64,000 bases of DNA. Source: Polaribacter septentrionalilitoris. Lineage in GTDB: Bacteria; Bacteroidota; Bacteroidia; Flavobacteriales; Flavobacteriaceae. Positions 8,215 to 16,620 of the stretch are shown piece after piece (within the stretch, counting starts at the first letter, position 1; each line of letters opens with the position of its first letter). Location of the stretch: assembly GCF_009832745.1 (NCBI RefSeq), contig NZ_VRMJ01000014.1, positions 310,001 through 374,000 on the forward strand, written 5' to 3'. Under the pieces are notes generated by a model that had not been told where the DNA came from, searched no databases, and saw nothing but the letters and a program-made list of their open reading frames with translations. A program made the translations under genes and the position numbers.

Positions 8215-9669
8215 TTATACCTCTTGTAATTCTTCGTTTATTAATTTTTCTTCTTGATTTTCTTTTTCAGTAGCTTCTCCATAACCTAATATAGATAGTA
8301 ATTCACTACTTTTTTGTTGTTCTTTAAATATGCGAGTGGTTAAATTACCGTATTCATCTCTGTCTATAATTAAATGCTTTGGATGTGGTATTAAGCAATG
8401 CTGTAACCCCCCAAAACCACCAATAGATTCTTGGTAAGCTCCTGTATTGAAAAACCCAATGTAAAGCGGATTCTCTTTTTCATATATGGGCAAATAAATT
8501 CCGTTTACGTGTTGTTCTGAGTTATAATAATCATCACTATCACAAGTTAAACCACCTAATAAAACACGTTCATATTTATGATTCCATTTATTTACGGGCA
8601 GCATAATAAAGCGTTTATTTATGGCCCATGAATCAGGCAACGTGGTAATGAAAGATGAGTTGATCATATTCCAACGTTCTCTATCATTTTGTTTTTTTTG
8701 ATACAAAACTTCATAAATTGCTGCTCCAGATTCACCTACTGTAAAGCTTCCAAATTCTGTAAAAATATTGGGGACATCTACACCTGCCTCATTACATGCT
8801 TGCTGAATTTGAATTATAATTTCATCAATCATATATGCATAATCATAATCAAAAGCGAGTGAGCTTTTTATTGGAAATCCACCTCCTATATTTAAGCTAT
8901 CTAGAGTTGAACATACTTTTTTTAGGTTGATGTAAACCGTTAAACATTTCATCAACTCGTTCCAGTAATACGCATTGTCTTTAATACCAGTATTGATGAA
9001 AAAATGTAACATTTTTAAATCTACTTGTTTGTTTTTAGAAATCTCACGTTCGTAAAAAGAAACGATGTTTTTATAACCAATACCTAACCTAGATGTATAA
9101 AATTCAAATTTTGGTTCTTCTTCAGAAGCAATTCGAATTCCAACTTTAAAGCGTTTGGTAATTTCTTTTTGCAAAAGAGGTAACTCTTCGTAATTGTCTA
9201 TAATTGGGATACAATTTTTATGACCAGAGTTAATTAAATCACTGATATTGTTAATATATTGCTCTCTTTTAAAACCATTACAAACAATATAAGTAGTGTC
9301 TTTTATTTTGCCTTCTGCTATTAAATTATTTACAATATCTATATCAAAAGCAGATGATGTTTCTATGTGAATATCATTTTGTAAAGCCTCATGCAAAACG
9401 TGTTTAAAATGAGAACTTTTTGTGCAATAACTGTAAAAATATTTGCCTTTATAGTTGTTTTTTTCAATACTAGTGTTAAACCAAATTTTTGCTTTGTTGA
9501 TGTTTTCAGAGATCTTTGGTAAGTAAGTAAATTTTAACGGAGCCCCATATTTTGCAGCTAATTCCATTAAATTAATACCATGCCAAAACAATTTACCCTT
9601 TACTATTTTAAATTCTTCTTGTGGAAAATCAAACGTTTGTTCGATTAAATCAATATATTTTGTGTTCAC
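8215..9669 (-). CDS. speA: Arginine decarboxylase (alanine racemase-fold, PLP)
   Basis: Converts arginine to agmatine, opening the polyamine pathway completed by speB next door. The protein is 484 residues, shorter than the 650-residue E. coli SpeA, as usual for Bacteroidota. The PLP lysine is Lys84 in YSYCTKSSH, the phosphate-binding glycine loop is LNIGGGFPIKS, and the C-terminal beta domain carries LLGGLTCDSDD and YIGFFNTGAYQESIGG, with the Cys-Asp pair that completes the active site across the dimer. The start is GTG at 9669; no in-frame ATG occurs before residue ~35, and family members start MNTKY. First gene of the operon speA-speB-GNAT/nitrilase-DHS-like, with a long (about 270-base) leader. 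Confidence 0.92.
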   Translation of the reverse strand: MNTKYIDLIEQTFDFPQEEFKIVKGKLFWHGINLMELAAKYGAPLKFTYLPKISENINKAKIWFNTSIEKNNYKGKYFYSYCTKSSHFKHVLHEALQNDIHIETSSAFDIDIVNNLIAEGKIKDTTYIVCNGFKREQYINNISDLINSGHKNCIPIIDNYEELPLLQKEITKRFKVGIRIASEEEPKFEFYTSRLGIGYKNIVSFYEREISKNKQVDLKMLHFFINTGIKDNAYYWNELMKCLTVYINLKKVCSTLDSLNIGGGFPIKSSLAFDYDYAYMIDEIIIQIQQACNEAGVDVPNIFTEFGSFTVGESGAAIYEVLYQKKQNDRERWNMINSSFITTLPDSWAINKRFIMLPVNKWNHKYERVLLGGLTCDSDDYYNSEQHVNGIYLPIYEKENPLYIGFFNTGAYQESIGGFGGLQHCLIPHPKHLIIDRDEYGNLTTRIFKEQQKSSELLSILGYGEATEKENQEEKLINEELQEV

Positions 9670-9805
9670 TTTTAGTTCTATTAATTGTACAATAAATTAT
9701 TCTCTACTAAAACCTGATGAACAGATTAAAGTATAAGAAACATACTCTTTAAAAAAAGAGGTTATCACTGTATAATTTGTAAGTAAACTACATGCAGCCT
9801 AGAAA

Positions 9806-9874
9806 TTAGCTGTATTTTTTTAAAATAAGAAAATGGAGAAACCTTAATTTTTTCGTCGCATTTCCAAAATGCAT
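9806..9874 (-). CDS. Possible upstream leader ORF of speA (22 codons)
   Basis: ATG 9874 to TAA 9806 on the minus strand encodes 22 residues beginning MHFGNATKKLRFLHF and ending KKYS, with three of its basic residues clustered as KKLR. A GGAG sequence lies about 14 bases before the ATG, notable because Shine-Dalgarno sites are rare in this window, and that GGAG is in the loop of a possible hairpin between gtgattt and aaatcatcac. The position in the speA leader suggests translational or polyamine-dependent control, but this is inference from position only. It could also be a chance ORF. Confidence 0.35.
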   Translation of the reverse strand: MHFGNATKKLRFLHFLILKKYS

Positions 9875-9949
9875 TGTGATGATTTATCTCCTGTAAAAAA
9901 TCACTCCCGAAATAAGAAAAACGATACATTTAACTTATAATAAGCGAGT

Positions 9950-9983
9950 CAAATGTAAATTATTTTTTAATATAAAAAACAAA
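9950..9983 (-). promoter_or_regulatory. Putative promoter of the speA operon
   Basis: On the minus strand TTTG (9983-9980), a 22-base spacer and TACATTTG (9957-9950) match the Bacteroidota -33/-7 consensus. Transcription would start near 9943 and give a leader of about 270 bases before the speA GTG. The rest of 9670-9805 is AT-rich with small hairpins (cagc...gctg near 9798-9812) and nothing else identified. Confidence 0.4.
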
Positions 9984-9985
9984 AT

Positions 9986-10016
9986 CAAAAAAAAAGTGAA
10001 AAAAAATTTCCACTTT
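9986..10016 (-). terminator. Intrinsic terminator after the helicase gene
   Basis: On the minus strand aaagtg (10016-10011) pairs with cacttt (9998-9993), extendable with one bulge, followed by a run of T (complement of the A-run 9986-9995), 18 bases after the helicase stop. Confidence 0.6.
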
Positions 10017-10033
10017 AATGTTATCAGTAAATA

Positions 10034-11581
10034 CTACTCCTCTGGAGGATACCCATGTATTTCTTCGAAATCTCTATCAAAGTTTTCTCTTAAATAAGAG
10101 TTTAATTTCTTCCTGTAATCGTCTTTTAACCAGGTAACAAAGTTGTGTGTACTTTTAGAAATACACTTTGCATATCTGTTAATTCTATCATCTATCTCCT
10201 CTCCTAGCATTTTTGCTAAAATTAAGGCATCAAAGACGTCTTCACTGTTTTCAATACACATTTTTGCATGGTGTTGAATGGATTTCTCTAAAACTCTTTT
10301 TGAGGATTCACCAGATCTAATGGTATCTATATATACTTTTTTCATGTCGAAATAAGTATCTGTAGATTTTGCAAATTCTTTCTTTACATCAGCTGGTAAT
10401 TCGTATCTAAAAGTGCTTTCAATTTCTTCATCAGAAAGAATTGCATTTAGATAATAATCTGGAGCTCTAAACATTTTTTGCCAATCTAAATCAGCACCCC
10501 AAGGTCCAAATCTGTAGAAATTGTTCCCTAAATCAACAACATCAAACGTAGTTTTATCACCAAAAATACGAGAACCACGTCCAATCATTTGGTAATATAG
10601 CGTCAGTGACTTTGTTGCTCTGTTTAAAATAATAGCTTCAATACTAGGTTCATCAAAACCAGTAGTTAATATACTTACAGAGGTAATAATAGCATTTGGT
10701 GTTTTATGAAACCAACGTAAAATTAACTCACGTTCTTTTTTTGTATTCGTATTGTCTAAATGCGCAATTGGATATCCGGCTTTTTTAAAGGCATGAAAAA
10801 CCTGAATAGAAGTATTAATACCATTATTAAAAATCAAGGTTTTCTTTCCTTTAGCAGTTTCTTCATAAGCAGCAACCAACTTAGATAACATATCAGAATT
10901 AGTATATAAATCTTCTGAAGATTTTACGGTATAATCACCATTTGCTCCAACTTCTAATGAGGTTAAACCTACGTTGTAAGAATACATGTTAGCTCTTGCC
11001 AAATACCCATTATCTATTAAATCTTGGATAGATTCTCCTACAAACAGTTCTTGATAATTCTCATACATTGGTAGCTTGATGTTAGAACTCAAGGGAGTTG
11101 CTGTAACACCTAATATAAATGCGTCGTTAAAAAACTTAAAGATTTTTGTAAACGAATTGTAATGCGCCTCATCAACAATAACTAAACCAATATCTGAAAT
11201 ATCTAATTTTTCATCATTCAAACGATTCTTTAGCGTTTCTACCATAGCTACAAAACAATCAAAATCATGTTGATCATCTAATTTAGCAGTAGAATTAATA
11301 ATTTTATTAGTCACACCAAACTCACCCAACATTCTTGAAGTCTGTTTACTCAACTCAATTCTATGGGTTAAGACTAAAACTTTCTTTTTAAAGGTCTTTA
11401 GATAACGTCTGGTAATTTCTGAAAAAATAACCGTTTTTCCACCACCTGTAGGCAATTGGTATAATAAATGATAATCTGGTGGAGCTGTCTCAAAACGCTT
11501 AAAAATTTCTTGAAGTGCGTCTTGCTGATAGCCGTATAATTCTTTTCCTGTAGTTGTGTCTGTCGTATTTGTTTCCGCCAA
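10034..11581 (-). CDS. DEAD/DEAH-box superfamily 2 helicase
   Basis: A 515-residue SF2 helicase with two RecA lobes: YGYQQDAL motif, Walker A QLPTGGGKT (Lys49 in this numbering), VDEAHYNSF (motif II, DEAH), GVTATP (motif III), a C-terminal lobe with TTGFDEP and QMIGRGSR (motif VI, arginine finger). Fold resembles the ResIII/UvrB-type helicases; no nuclease domain is seen, and the C-terminal ~110 residues are helical. The frame is open to a TTG at 11605, but a -7 element (TACTTTTG 11610-11603) covers it, so the start is more likely the TTG at 11581 (LAETNTTDTT). No ATG occurs early enough to keep the Walker motif. Probably nucleic-acid unwinding; specific role unknown. Confidence 0.82.
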   Translation of the reverse strand: MAETNTTDTTTGKELYGYQQDALQEIFKRFETAPPDYHLLYQLPTGGGKTVIFSEITRRYLKTFKKKVLVLTHRIELSKQTSRMLGEFGVTNKIINSTAKLDDQHDFDCFVAMVETLKNRLNDEKLDISDIGLVIVDEAHYNSFTKIFKFFNDAFILGVTATPLSSNIKLPMYENYQELFVGESIQDLIDNGYLARANMYSYNVGLTSLEVGANGDYTVKSSEDLYTNSDMLSKLVAAYEETAKGKKTLIFNNGINTSIQVFHAFKKAGYPIAHLDNTNTKKERELILRWFHKTPNAIITSVSILTTGFDEPSIEAIILNRATKSLTLYYQMIGRGSRIFGDKTTFDVVDLGNNFYRFGPWGADLDWQKMFRAPDYYLNAILSDEEIESTFRYELPADVKKEFAKSTDTYFDMKKVYIDTIRSGESSKRVLEKSIQHHAKMCIENSEDVFDALILAKMLGEEIDDRINRYAKCISKSTHNFVTWLKDDYRKKLNSYLRENFDRDFEEIHGYPPEE

Positions 11582-11602
11582 AAGAATAAAAATTTTGAAA
11601 AA

Positions 11603-11634
11603 CAAAAGTACGACTTAAATAAGGTTTTATGCAA
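11603..11634 (-). promoter_or_regulatory. Putative helicase promoter
   Basis: Minus-strand TTG (11634-11632), 21-base spacer, TACTTTTG (11610-11603) fits the Bacteroidota consensus. It lies just past the ytxJ stop, so the helicase can be expressed on its own. Confidence 0.5.
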
Positions 11635-11641
11635 GTTTATG

Positions 11642-12043
11642 CTATAGAAATCTTGTTAAATCTGTAGCAGCTATGTCATAATGCGATGCATGATGAACAG
11701 CAACACTATTTTTTACAACTATCAATTGAGGTGATTGATGCATTACTTGAAAAGCATATCCTATTTCATCAGAAATTGTTCTGTAACTTAATAAGTCTAA
11801 GTAATATACTTTTAAATGTTGATGTTCTTCTTGAAACAAGTTTTCAAACCGTTTGATAACCATACTGCTAATTCCACAACGTGTAGAATGTTTAAAAATA
11901 AGAACAGATGCTGTTTTAGATTGTTCTTTAATTTCTTCTAATTGATCTACTGAGGTTAAAGGAATCCAATGTAAATATGACTTTTTTTCTGGTTTTGATT
12001 CCTTTTCGCCATTTGCTCCAAATACTTTATTAAATATACCCAT
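11642..12043 (-). CDS. ytxJ: Bacillithiol system redox-active protein YtxJ
   Basis: A 133-residue thioredoxin-fold protein. The active-site region FKHSTRCGISSMV (~49-61) has the single cysteine of the YtxJ family (TRCPIS in Bacillus, here TRCGIS), and the cis-proline region HQSPQLIVVK follows at ~103-112. YtxJ is assigned to bacillithiol-linked thiol redox chemistry, probably as a monothiol de-bacillithiolation partner; this indicates that the organism may use bacillithiol as its low-molecular-weight thiol. The N-terminal 25 residues (GIFNKVFGANGEKESKPEKK) are a charged, likely disordered leader. It has its own -7 element upstream and may read through into the helicase gene. Confidence 0.85.
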   Translation of the reverse strand: MGIFNKVFGANGEKESKPEKKSYLHWIPLTSVDQLEEIKEQSKTASVLIFKHSTRCGISSMVIKRFENLFQEEHQHLKVYYLDLLSYRTISDEIGYAFQVMHQSPQLIVVKNSVAVHHASHYDIAATDLTRFL

Positions 12044-12068
12044 TTTTATATTTTATCCTTTTACGATA

Positions 12069-12076
12069 CAAATATA
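12069..12076 (-). promoter_or_regulatory. Putative -7 element of ytxJ
   Basis: TATATTTG on the minus strand (12076-12069) is an exact TAnnTTTG match, 26 bases before the ytxJ ATG. A TTTG 16 bases upstream is a little close for the -33 element. Confidence 0.45.
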
Positions 12077-12200
12077 GAAAACTTTTTCAAGCCAAAAAGT
12101 CAGTAAAACAAAGACTTAACAAGACATTTTGACTGGTTTTGTTTCGGAATTCACAATGGTATTATTATTGACTTTATAAGTTTAAAAACAAAAAAAGATT

Positions 12201-14819
12201 ATGAATTTTAATAACTATACAACAAAATCACAAGAGATCATCCAAATGGCCCAACAGATTGCCCAAGGATTTGGTCATAATCAAATAGAAAATGAGCATA
12301 TTTTTAAAGCCTTAACTCAAGTTGATGAAAATGTATTGCCTTTTTTATTAAAGAAACTGAACATTAATATCGATGTTATAAACCAGATTCTAGACAAACA
12401 ACTGCAGAGTTTAGCAAAGGTGTCTGGAGCTGAATTAATGCTATCAAGAGAAGCTGGAAAAACCTTAAATGAAGCATCTATCATCGCCAAAAACATGAAA
12501 GATGATTATGTTTCTATTGAGCATTTAATCTTGGCAATTTTTAAATCAAAAAGTAATATAGCTCAGGTTTTAAAAGATCAAGGAGTTACAGAAAAACATT
12601 TAAAAGCAGCAATTGAAGAATTGCGAAAAGGCGAACGAGTAACCTCTCAAAATCAAGAAGAAACTTATAATTCTTTGAATAAATATGCTAAAAACCTAAA
12701 CGATTTAGCAAAAAACGGAAAACTAGATCCTGTAATTGGTAGAGATGAAGAAATCAGAAGGTTATTGCAAATTTTATCAAGAAGAACCAAAAACAATCCA
12801 ATTTTAGTAGGAGAACCAGGAACAGGTAAAACAGCCATTGCAGAAGGTTTAGCCCACAGAATTGTTGATGGAGATGTCCCAGAAAATCTAAAAGATAAAC
12901 TCATTTTTTCTTTGGATATGGGGGCTCTAATTGCAGGTGCAAAATACAAAGGAGAGTTTGAAGAGCGCTTAAAATCCGTTATTAAAGAAGTAACTACTTC
13001 TGATGGAGATATTGTCTTGTTTATTGATGAAATTCACACCTTAGTTGGTGCTGGAGGTGGCCAAGGGGCAATGGATGCTGCAAATATTTTAAAGCCAGCG
13101 TTGGCAAGAGGAGAATTACGTGCAATTGGAGCCACTACTCTAGACGAATATCAAAAATATTTTGAAAAAGACAAAGCGTTAGAGCGCCGTTTTCAAAAGG
13201 TATTGGTTGATGAACCAGATACAGAAAGTGCCATTTCAATTTTAAGAGGAATCAAAGAAAAGTACGAAACACACCATAAAGTTCGTATTAAAGATGATGC
13301 TATTATTGGTGCTGTAGAGTTATCTCAACGTTACATTACCAATCGTTTTTTACCAGATAAAGCTATTGATTTAATGGATGAAGCTGCCTCTAAATTACGA
13401 ATGGAGATCAATTCAAAGCCAGAAGAACTGGATGTTTTAGACCGTAAAATAATGCAACTAGAAATTGAGATTGAAGCCATTAAACGTGAAAAAGATGAAG
13501 TAAAACTAAAATCTTTGCGCGCTGAATTGGCGAATTTAAAAGAACAAAGAAATACGTTGAATGCAAAATGGAAATCTGAAAAAGAGGTTGTAGATAACAT
13601 TCAAAATGCAAAATCTGATATTGAAAACTTTAAAGTTGAAGCTGAAAAAGCAGAACGTGAAGGAGATTATGGTAAAGTAGCAGAAATAAGGTATGGAAAA
13701 ATTAAACAAGCTCAAGAAAAGCTTGAAGAATATCAACAAATTTTAGCAGAAAACCAGAATGGAAATTCTTTAATAAAAGAGGAAGTAACCTATGAAGATA
13801 TTGCTGAAGTCATTGCAAAATGGACAGGAATCCCTGTTACTAAAATGATTCAGTCAGAACGTGACAAACTCTTAAAGTTAGAAGATCAATTGCATAAAAG
13901 AGTTGTGGGTCAAGAAGAAGCTATTGTTGCAATTTCTGATGCTGTAAGACGTTCTAAGGCAGGTTTGCAAAATCCGTCTAAACCCATAGGAAGTTTCTTG
14001 TTTTTAGGAACAACAGGAGTAGGAAAAACAGAGTTGGCAAAAGCCTTAGCAGAATATTTATTTGATGATGAAAGTGCCATGACTAGAATAGATATGAGCG
14101 AATATCAAGAACGTCATTCTGTTAGTAGATTAGTGGGTGCGCCTCCAGGTTATGTGGGGTATGATGAAGGTGGACAATTGACTGAGGCAGTAAGAAGAAG
14201 ACCTTATTCTGTAGTATTGTTAGATGAAATTGAAAAAGCACATCCAGATACTTTTAATATCTTATTGCAAGTGTTAGATGAAGGAAGGTTAACTGATAAT
14301 AAAGGGCGTGTAGCAGATTTTAAAAATACAATTATCATCATGACCTCTAATATGGGAAGTCATATTATAATGGATAAATTTAGCGACCCAAAAGCAGATG
14401 TTGATGCTGTTACAGAAGTTGCCAAGTTAGAAGTTTTAGGGTTGTTAAAACAATCTGTAAGACCTGAATTTTTAAACAGAATTGATGATGTAATTATGTT
14501 TACTCCACTGAGTAAAGATGATATTTTTGAAATTGTACGTTTGCAAATAGTTCAGTTACAAAAAATGATCGCAAAACAAGACATCACCTTAGATGCTACT
14601 GATGAAGCTATTGCTTATTTAGCTAAGAAAGGATATCAACCTGAATTTGGTGCAAGACCTGTAAAAAGAGTCATTCAGAAAGAGGTATTGAATCAATTAT
14701 CTAAAGAAATTTTATCTGGAAAAATAACAACAGATAGTATTATTTTATTAGATGCTTTTGATGATAAATTAGTGTTTAGAAATCAGTCTGATTTGGTAGA
14801 AACTAGAAAGTCAGTGTAA
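12201..14819 (+). CDS. clpB: ATP-dependent disaggregase ClpB
   Basis: An 872-residue Hsp100 chaperone that, with DnaK, pulls polypeptides out of aggregates after heat stress in the cytosol. All parts are present in order: Clp-N double repeat (~1-145), first AAA+ module with Walker A GEPGTGKT (204-211) and Walker B LFIDEIHT, the long coiled-coil middle domain (~405-525, rich in E, K, L) that marks ClpB rather than ClpC or ClpA, and second AAA+ module with Walker A GTTGVGKT (603-610), Walker [12 protein letters not shown] and sensor-2 GARPVKR. No ClpP-binding IGF/L loop is obvious. I see no CIRCE or other heat-shock operator upstream. A terminator follows. Confidence 0.97.
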   Translation: MNFNNYTTKSQEIIQMAQQIAQGFGHNQIENEHIFKALTQVDENVLPFLLKKLNINIDVINQILDKQLQSLAKVSGAELMLSREAGKTLNEASIIAKNMKDDYVSIEHLILAIFKSKSNIAQVLKDQGVTEKHLKAAIEELRKGERVTSQNQEETYNSLNKYAKNLNDLAKNGKLDPVIGRDEEIRRLLQILSRRTKNNPILVGEPGTGKTAIAEGLAHRIVDGDVPENLKDKLIFSLDMGALIAGAKYKGEFEERLKSVIKEVTTSDGDIVLFIDEIHTLVGAGGGQGAMDAANILKPALARGELRAIGATTLDEYQKYFEKDKALERRFQKVLVDEPDTESAISILRGIKEKYETHHKVRIKDDAIIGAVELSQRYITNRFLPDKAIDLMDEAASKLRMEINSKPEELDVLDRKIMQLEIEIEAIKREKDEVKLKSLRAELANLKEQRNTLNAKWKSEKEVVDNIQNAKSDIENFKVEAEKAEREGDYGKVAEIRYGKIKQAQEKLEEYQQILAENQNGNSLIKEEVTYEDIAEVIAKWTGIPVTKMIQSERDKLLKLEDQLHKRVVGQEEAIVAISDAVRRSKAGLQNPSKPIGSFLFLGTTGVGKTELAKALAEYLFDDESAMTRIDMSEYQERHSVSRLVGAPPGYVGYDEGGQLTEAVRRRPYSVVLLDEIEKAHPDTFNILLQVLDEGRLTDNKGRVADFKNTIIIMTSNMGSHIIMDKFSDPKADVDAVTEVAKLEVLGLLKQSVRPEFLNRIDDVIMFTPLSKDDIFEIVRLQIVQLQKMIAKQDITLDATDEAIAYLAKKGYQPEFGARPVKRVIQKEVLNQLSKEILSGKITTDSIILLDAFDDKLVFRNQSDLVETRKSV

Positions 14820-14828
14820 AATTTTCAA

Positions 14829-14878
14829 CTTGAGTTCAGTCGTAAGATTTCTAATTCTTGACTGCGCTCAAAAAGACA
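14829..14878. repeat. REP-like palindromic repeat
   Basis: cttgagttcagtcg (14829-14842) is inversely matched by ttgactgcgctcaa (14858-14872), followed by aaagaca. Same family as the copy at 4531-4609 and the half-element inside hisA. Confidence 0.5.
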
Positions 14879-14900
14879 AAATATAATTTGGTCAATTAAG

Positions 14901-14938
14901 AAAGACGATGTTTGTTAAAACATCGTTTTTTCTTTTTT
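14901..14938 (+). terminator. Intrinsic terminator after clpB
   Basis: Stem acgatgttt (14905-14913), loop gtta, arm aaacatcgt (14918-14926), then a long T-rich run. Confidence 0.8.
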
Positions 14939-14967
14939 AACTATATTAGTCATCTAATTTAAATATC

Positions 14968-15465
14968 ATGAAACAATTTTTATTGCTTTTTATTGTTACA
15001 TTAACAATCTTAACCTCTTGTACTTCTGATGAAACTACTACGTATTATTTAATTCGACATGCAGAAAAAGACAGAACAGACAAAACTAATAGAAATCCTA
15101 ATTTGAATGATAAGGGCCTTAAAAGAGCAAAAACATGGGCTAAATATTTTGATTTGATAGATCTAGACGCTGTATATTCTACAAATTACAATAGAACAAT
15201 GCAAACTGCAAAACCAACTGCAGATAGTAAATATTTAAAAATAGTAAATTATGATCCAAGGAAAATGTACGATTCTATTTTTAAACAAAACACAAAAGGA
15301 AAAACTGTTTTAGTTGTTGGTCATAGCAATACCACTCCTGTTTTTGTAAATAAAATTTTGGGTAAAAAGAAGTATGAATGGATGAAAGATGATGATAATT
15401 CAAGCTTATTTATTGTCACTATTTCTAATGGCAAAAAAACAAGTAAAATTCTTAAAATACACTAA
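14968..15465 (+). CDS. Histidine phosphatase family lipoprotein
   Basis: A 165-residue protein with a lipoprotein signal ending in ILTSC (Cys18), so probably attached to the periplasmic side of an envelope membrane. The histidine-phosphatase core is intact: catalytic LIRHAEK with Arg30 and His31, second arginine Arg76 in STNYNRTMQTA, and the second histidine His119 in VVGHSNTTP. The family includes phosphoglycerate mutases, SixA and phytases. The small size and export suggest a phosphomonoesterase of unknown substrate rather than glycolytic mutase. Its stop overlaps by four bases the end of the converging frameshifted gene. Confidence 0.88.
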   Translation: MKQFLLLFIVTLTILTSCTSDETTTYYLIRHAEKDRTDKTNRNPNLNDKGLKRAKTWAKYFDLIDLDAVYSTNYNRTMQTAKPTADSKYLKIVNYDPRKMYDSIFKQNTKGKTVLVVGHSNTTPVFVNKILGKKKYEWMKDDDNSSLFIVTISNGKKTSKILKIH

Positions 15466-16078
15466 TTTACAATCTTTTTTTGGGGTTCATAAATTATAAT
15501 TAACTGAATTGTAATTGCCAACAACACCAAAATTCCTATTTCAATTTGAGTAAATAATTCTATTGTTGAAACCGCTTTTTTACCAATAAAAAATTGTCTT
15601 CTTCCTTCATTTATTTGAATTTTTGAATTTTTGAAAGTTTGATTAAGTTCTTATCAATTTCAGAAAACTTCATCATCATCTTAGATTTAAGATCATGTGA
15701 TGGGTTTTCTATATTCTTATTTTCTAAATCAAATAAAAGCTTAATATTATCCTTTAAATTAGTTAATGTTTTTGCTTCTTCTATGGTTAATTTTGTTTGT
15801 TCGAAGTCAAAAATTAAATTCTCAATAGAACTGTTAATAATATCATCTTTTGAAGATAATCTTGCAGAATTATTTAACAGAACCTCTTTTTCTTTTAGAT
15901 GAATATTTTTAGATATTTCAAAAATTATATTATTGGCAATAAGCCTATCTTGGTATATGTTAACAACAGTTTGCTTTACTCTATTAAAATTATTTTTATC
16001 TACAAGGTTTGTAGTAATAATAATTATAAAAATGATTAGCACTCCTAAAATAGACTTTACTTTGTTATATATTGACAT
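15462..16078 (-). pseudogene. Four-helix-bundle MCP-type sensor protein, frameshifted at an 8-bp tandem repeat
   Basis: The first 155 codons (16078-15611) give an N-terminal membrane helix (~10-24) and a long helical region resembling the four-helix-bundle ligand domain of methyl-accepting chemotaxis proteins. The frame then stops, but a second frame continues to 15462 with NEGRRQFFIGKKAVST and then a second membrane helix (GILVLLAITIQLIIIY) and a short basic tail, exactly what such two-helix sensors carry. The junction is a tandem octamer TTTGAATT at 15614-15621 and 15622-15629 plus a partial third. Removing one unit restores one 202-residue frame. Either a pseudogene, a phase-variable gene, or an assembly error. 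It has no signalling domain even when repaired. Confidence 0.7.
15614..15635. repeat. Octanucleotide tandem repeat at the frameshift
   Basis: TTTGAATT occurs twice in tandem followed by TTTGAA (2.75 copies). A change of one copy shifts the reading frame of the overlapping sensor-like gene by two bases. Confidence 0.8.
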
Positions 16079-16105
16079 ATTAAATTAATTATTGTTAAGA
16101 AATAT

Positions 16106-16132
16106 AAAAACCCCAAGATAATCTTGAGGTTT
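16106..16132 (-). terminator. Intrinsic terminator after the triple-repeat protein gene
   Basis: On the minus strand aaacctcaagat (16132-16121) pairs with atcttggggttt (16119-16108) and is followed by T-rich sequence; it separates this gene from the downstream sensor-like gene. Confidence 0.65.
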
Positions 16133-16170
16133 AATAGGTTAACATCTTAAAATCAAGACATTAAACAACA

Positions 16171-16494
16171 TCATTTTTTAATGATTGTTTTTTTATTTTT
16201 TTGCCATGGCTTTTGGTTCTTAAATGCAGGCCCTTTTAATTTTGGTTTAGTTGACTGTATGTTTAAAACTTTAAAAGTAGCATTCTTGTTATTTTTTTGC
16301 CAAGGTTTAAAGTTTTTAAAAGCAGGCCCTTTTAAACCTTTCTTTGGACTACCAACATACACAACTGTTGGCTCTGCAGTACTCTCCCAAACCTTAAAGT
16401 TTTTAAATTCTGGTCCTTTTAAATCATTTCTTTTTTGTGCAAAAGCAGATGTTGAGAGGAAAATAATTCCTAATACTAAAACTATTTTTTTCAT
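16171..16494 (-). CDS. Small secreted protein with three LKGPxFKNxKPWQ repeats
   Basis: A 107-residue basic protein with a clear signal peptide (MKKIVLVLGIIFLSTSAFA, cleavage after SAFA). The mature part consists of three near-identical motifs, LKGPEFKNFKVWE (~25-37), LKGPAFKNFKPWQKN (~54-68) and LKGPAFKNQKPWQKN (~87-101), separated by ~17-18-residue variable linkers. The repeats are rich in Lys, Pro and aromatic residues. I do not recognise a function; binding to polyanions or cell-wall/polysaccharide is a guess. It lies just downstream (same strand) of a NarL response regulator gene, with a hairpin at 16597-16614 in between, and has a tcaaac...gtttga dyad at 16517-16532 close to its start. 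Confidence 0.75.
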   Translation of the reverse strand: MKKIVLVLGIIFLSTSAFAQKRNDLKGPEFKNFKVWESTAEPTVVYVGSPKKGLKGPAFKNFKPWQKNNKNATFKVLNIQSTKPKLKGPAFKNQKPWQKNKKTIIKK

Positions 16495-16596
16495 GATGAT
16501 GTTGTTTTATAGTTATATCAAACCCTATTGTTTGACTACCATAAAATTAATCATGAAACAAGTCTTATACTGTTATAAGAAAATTGGTAAATGTAT

Positions 16597-16614
16597 ATCC
16601 GTATTTATACGGAT
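16597..16614 (-). terminator. Hairpin downstream of the NarL-type regulator
   Basis: Perfect 7-bp stem atccgta / tacggat with a 4-base loop, seven bases beyond the regulator stop. The T-run behind it is weak, so partial read-through into the repeat-protein gene is possible. Confidence 0.5.
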
Positions 16615-16620
16615 GTTTAG

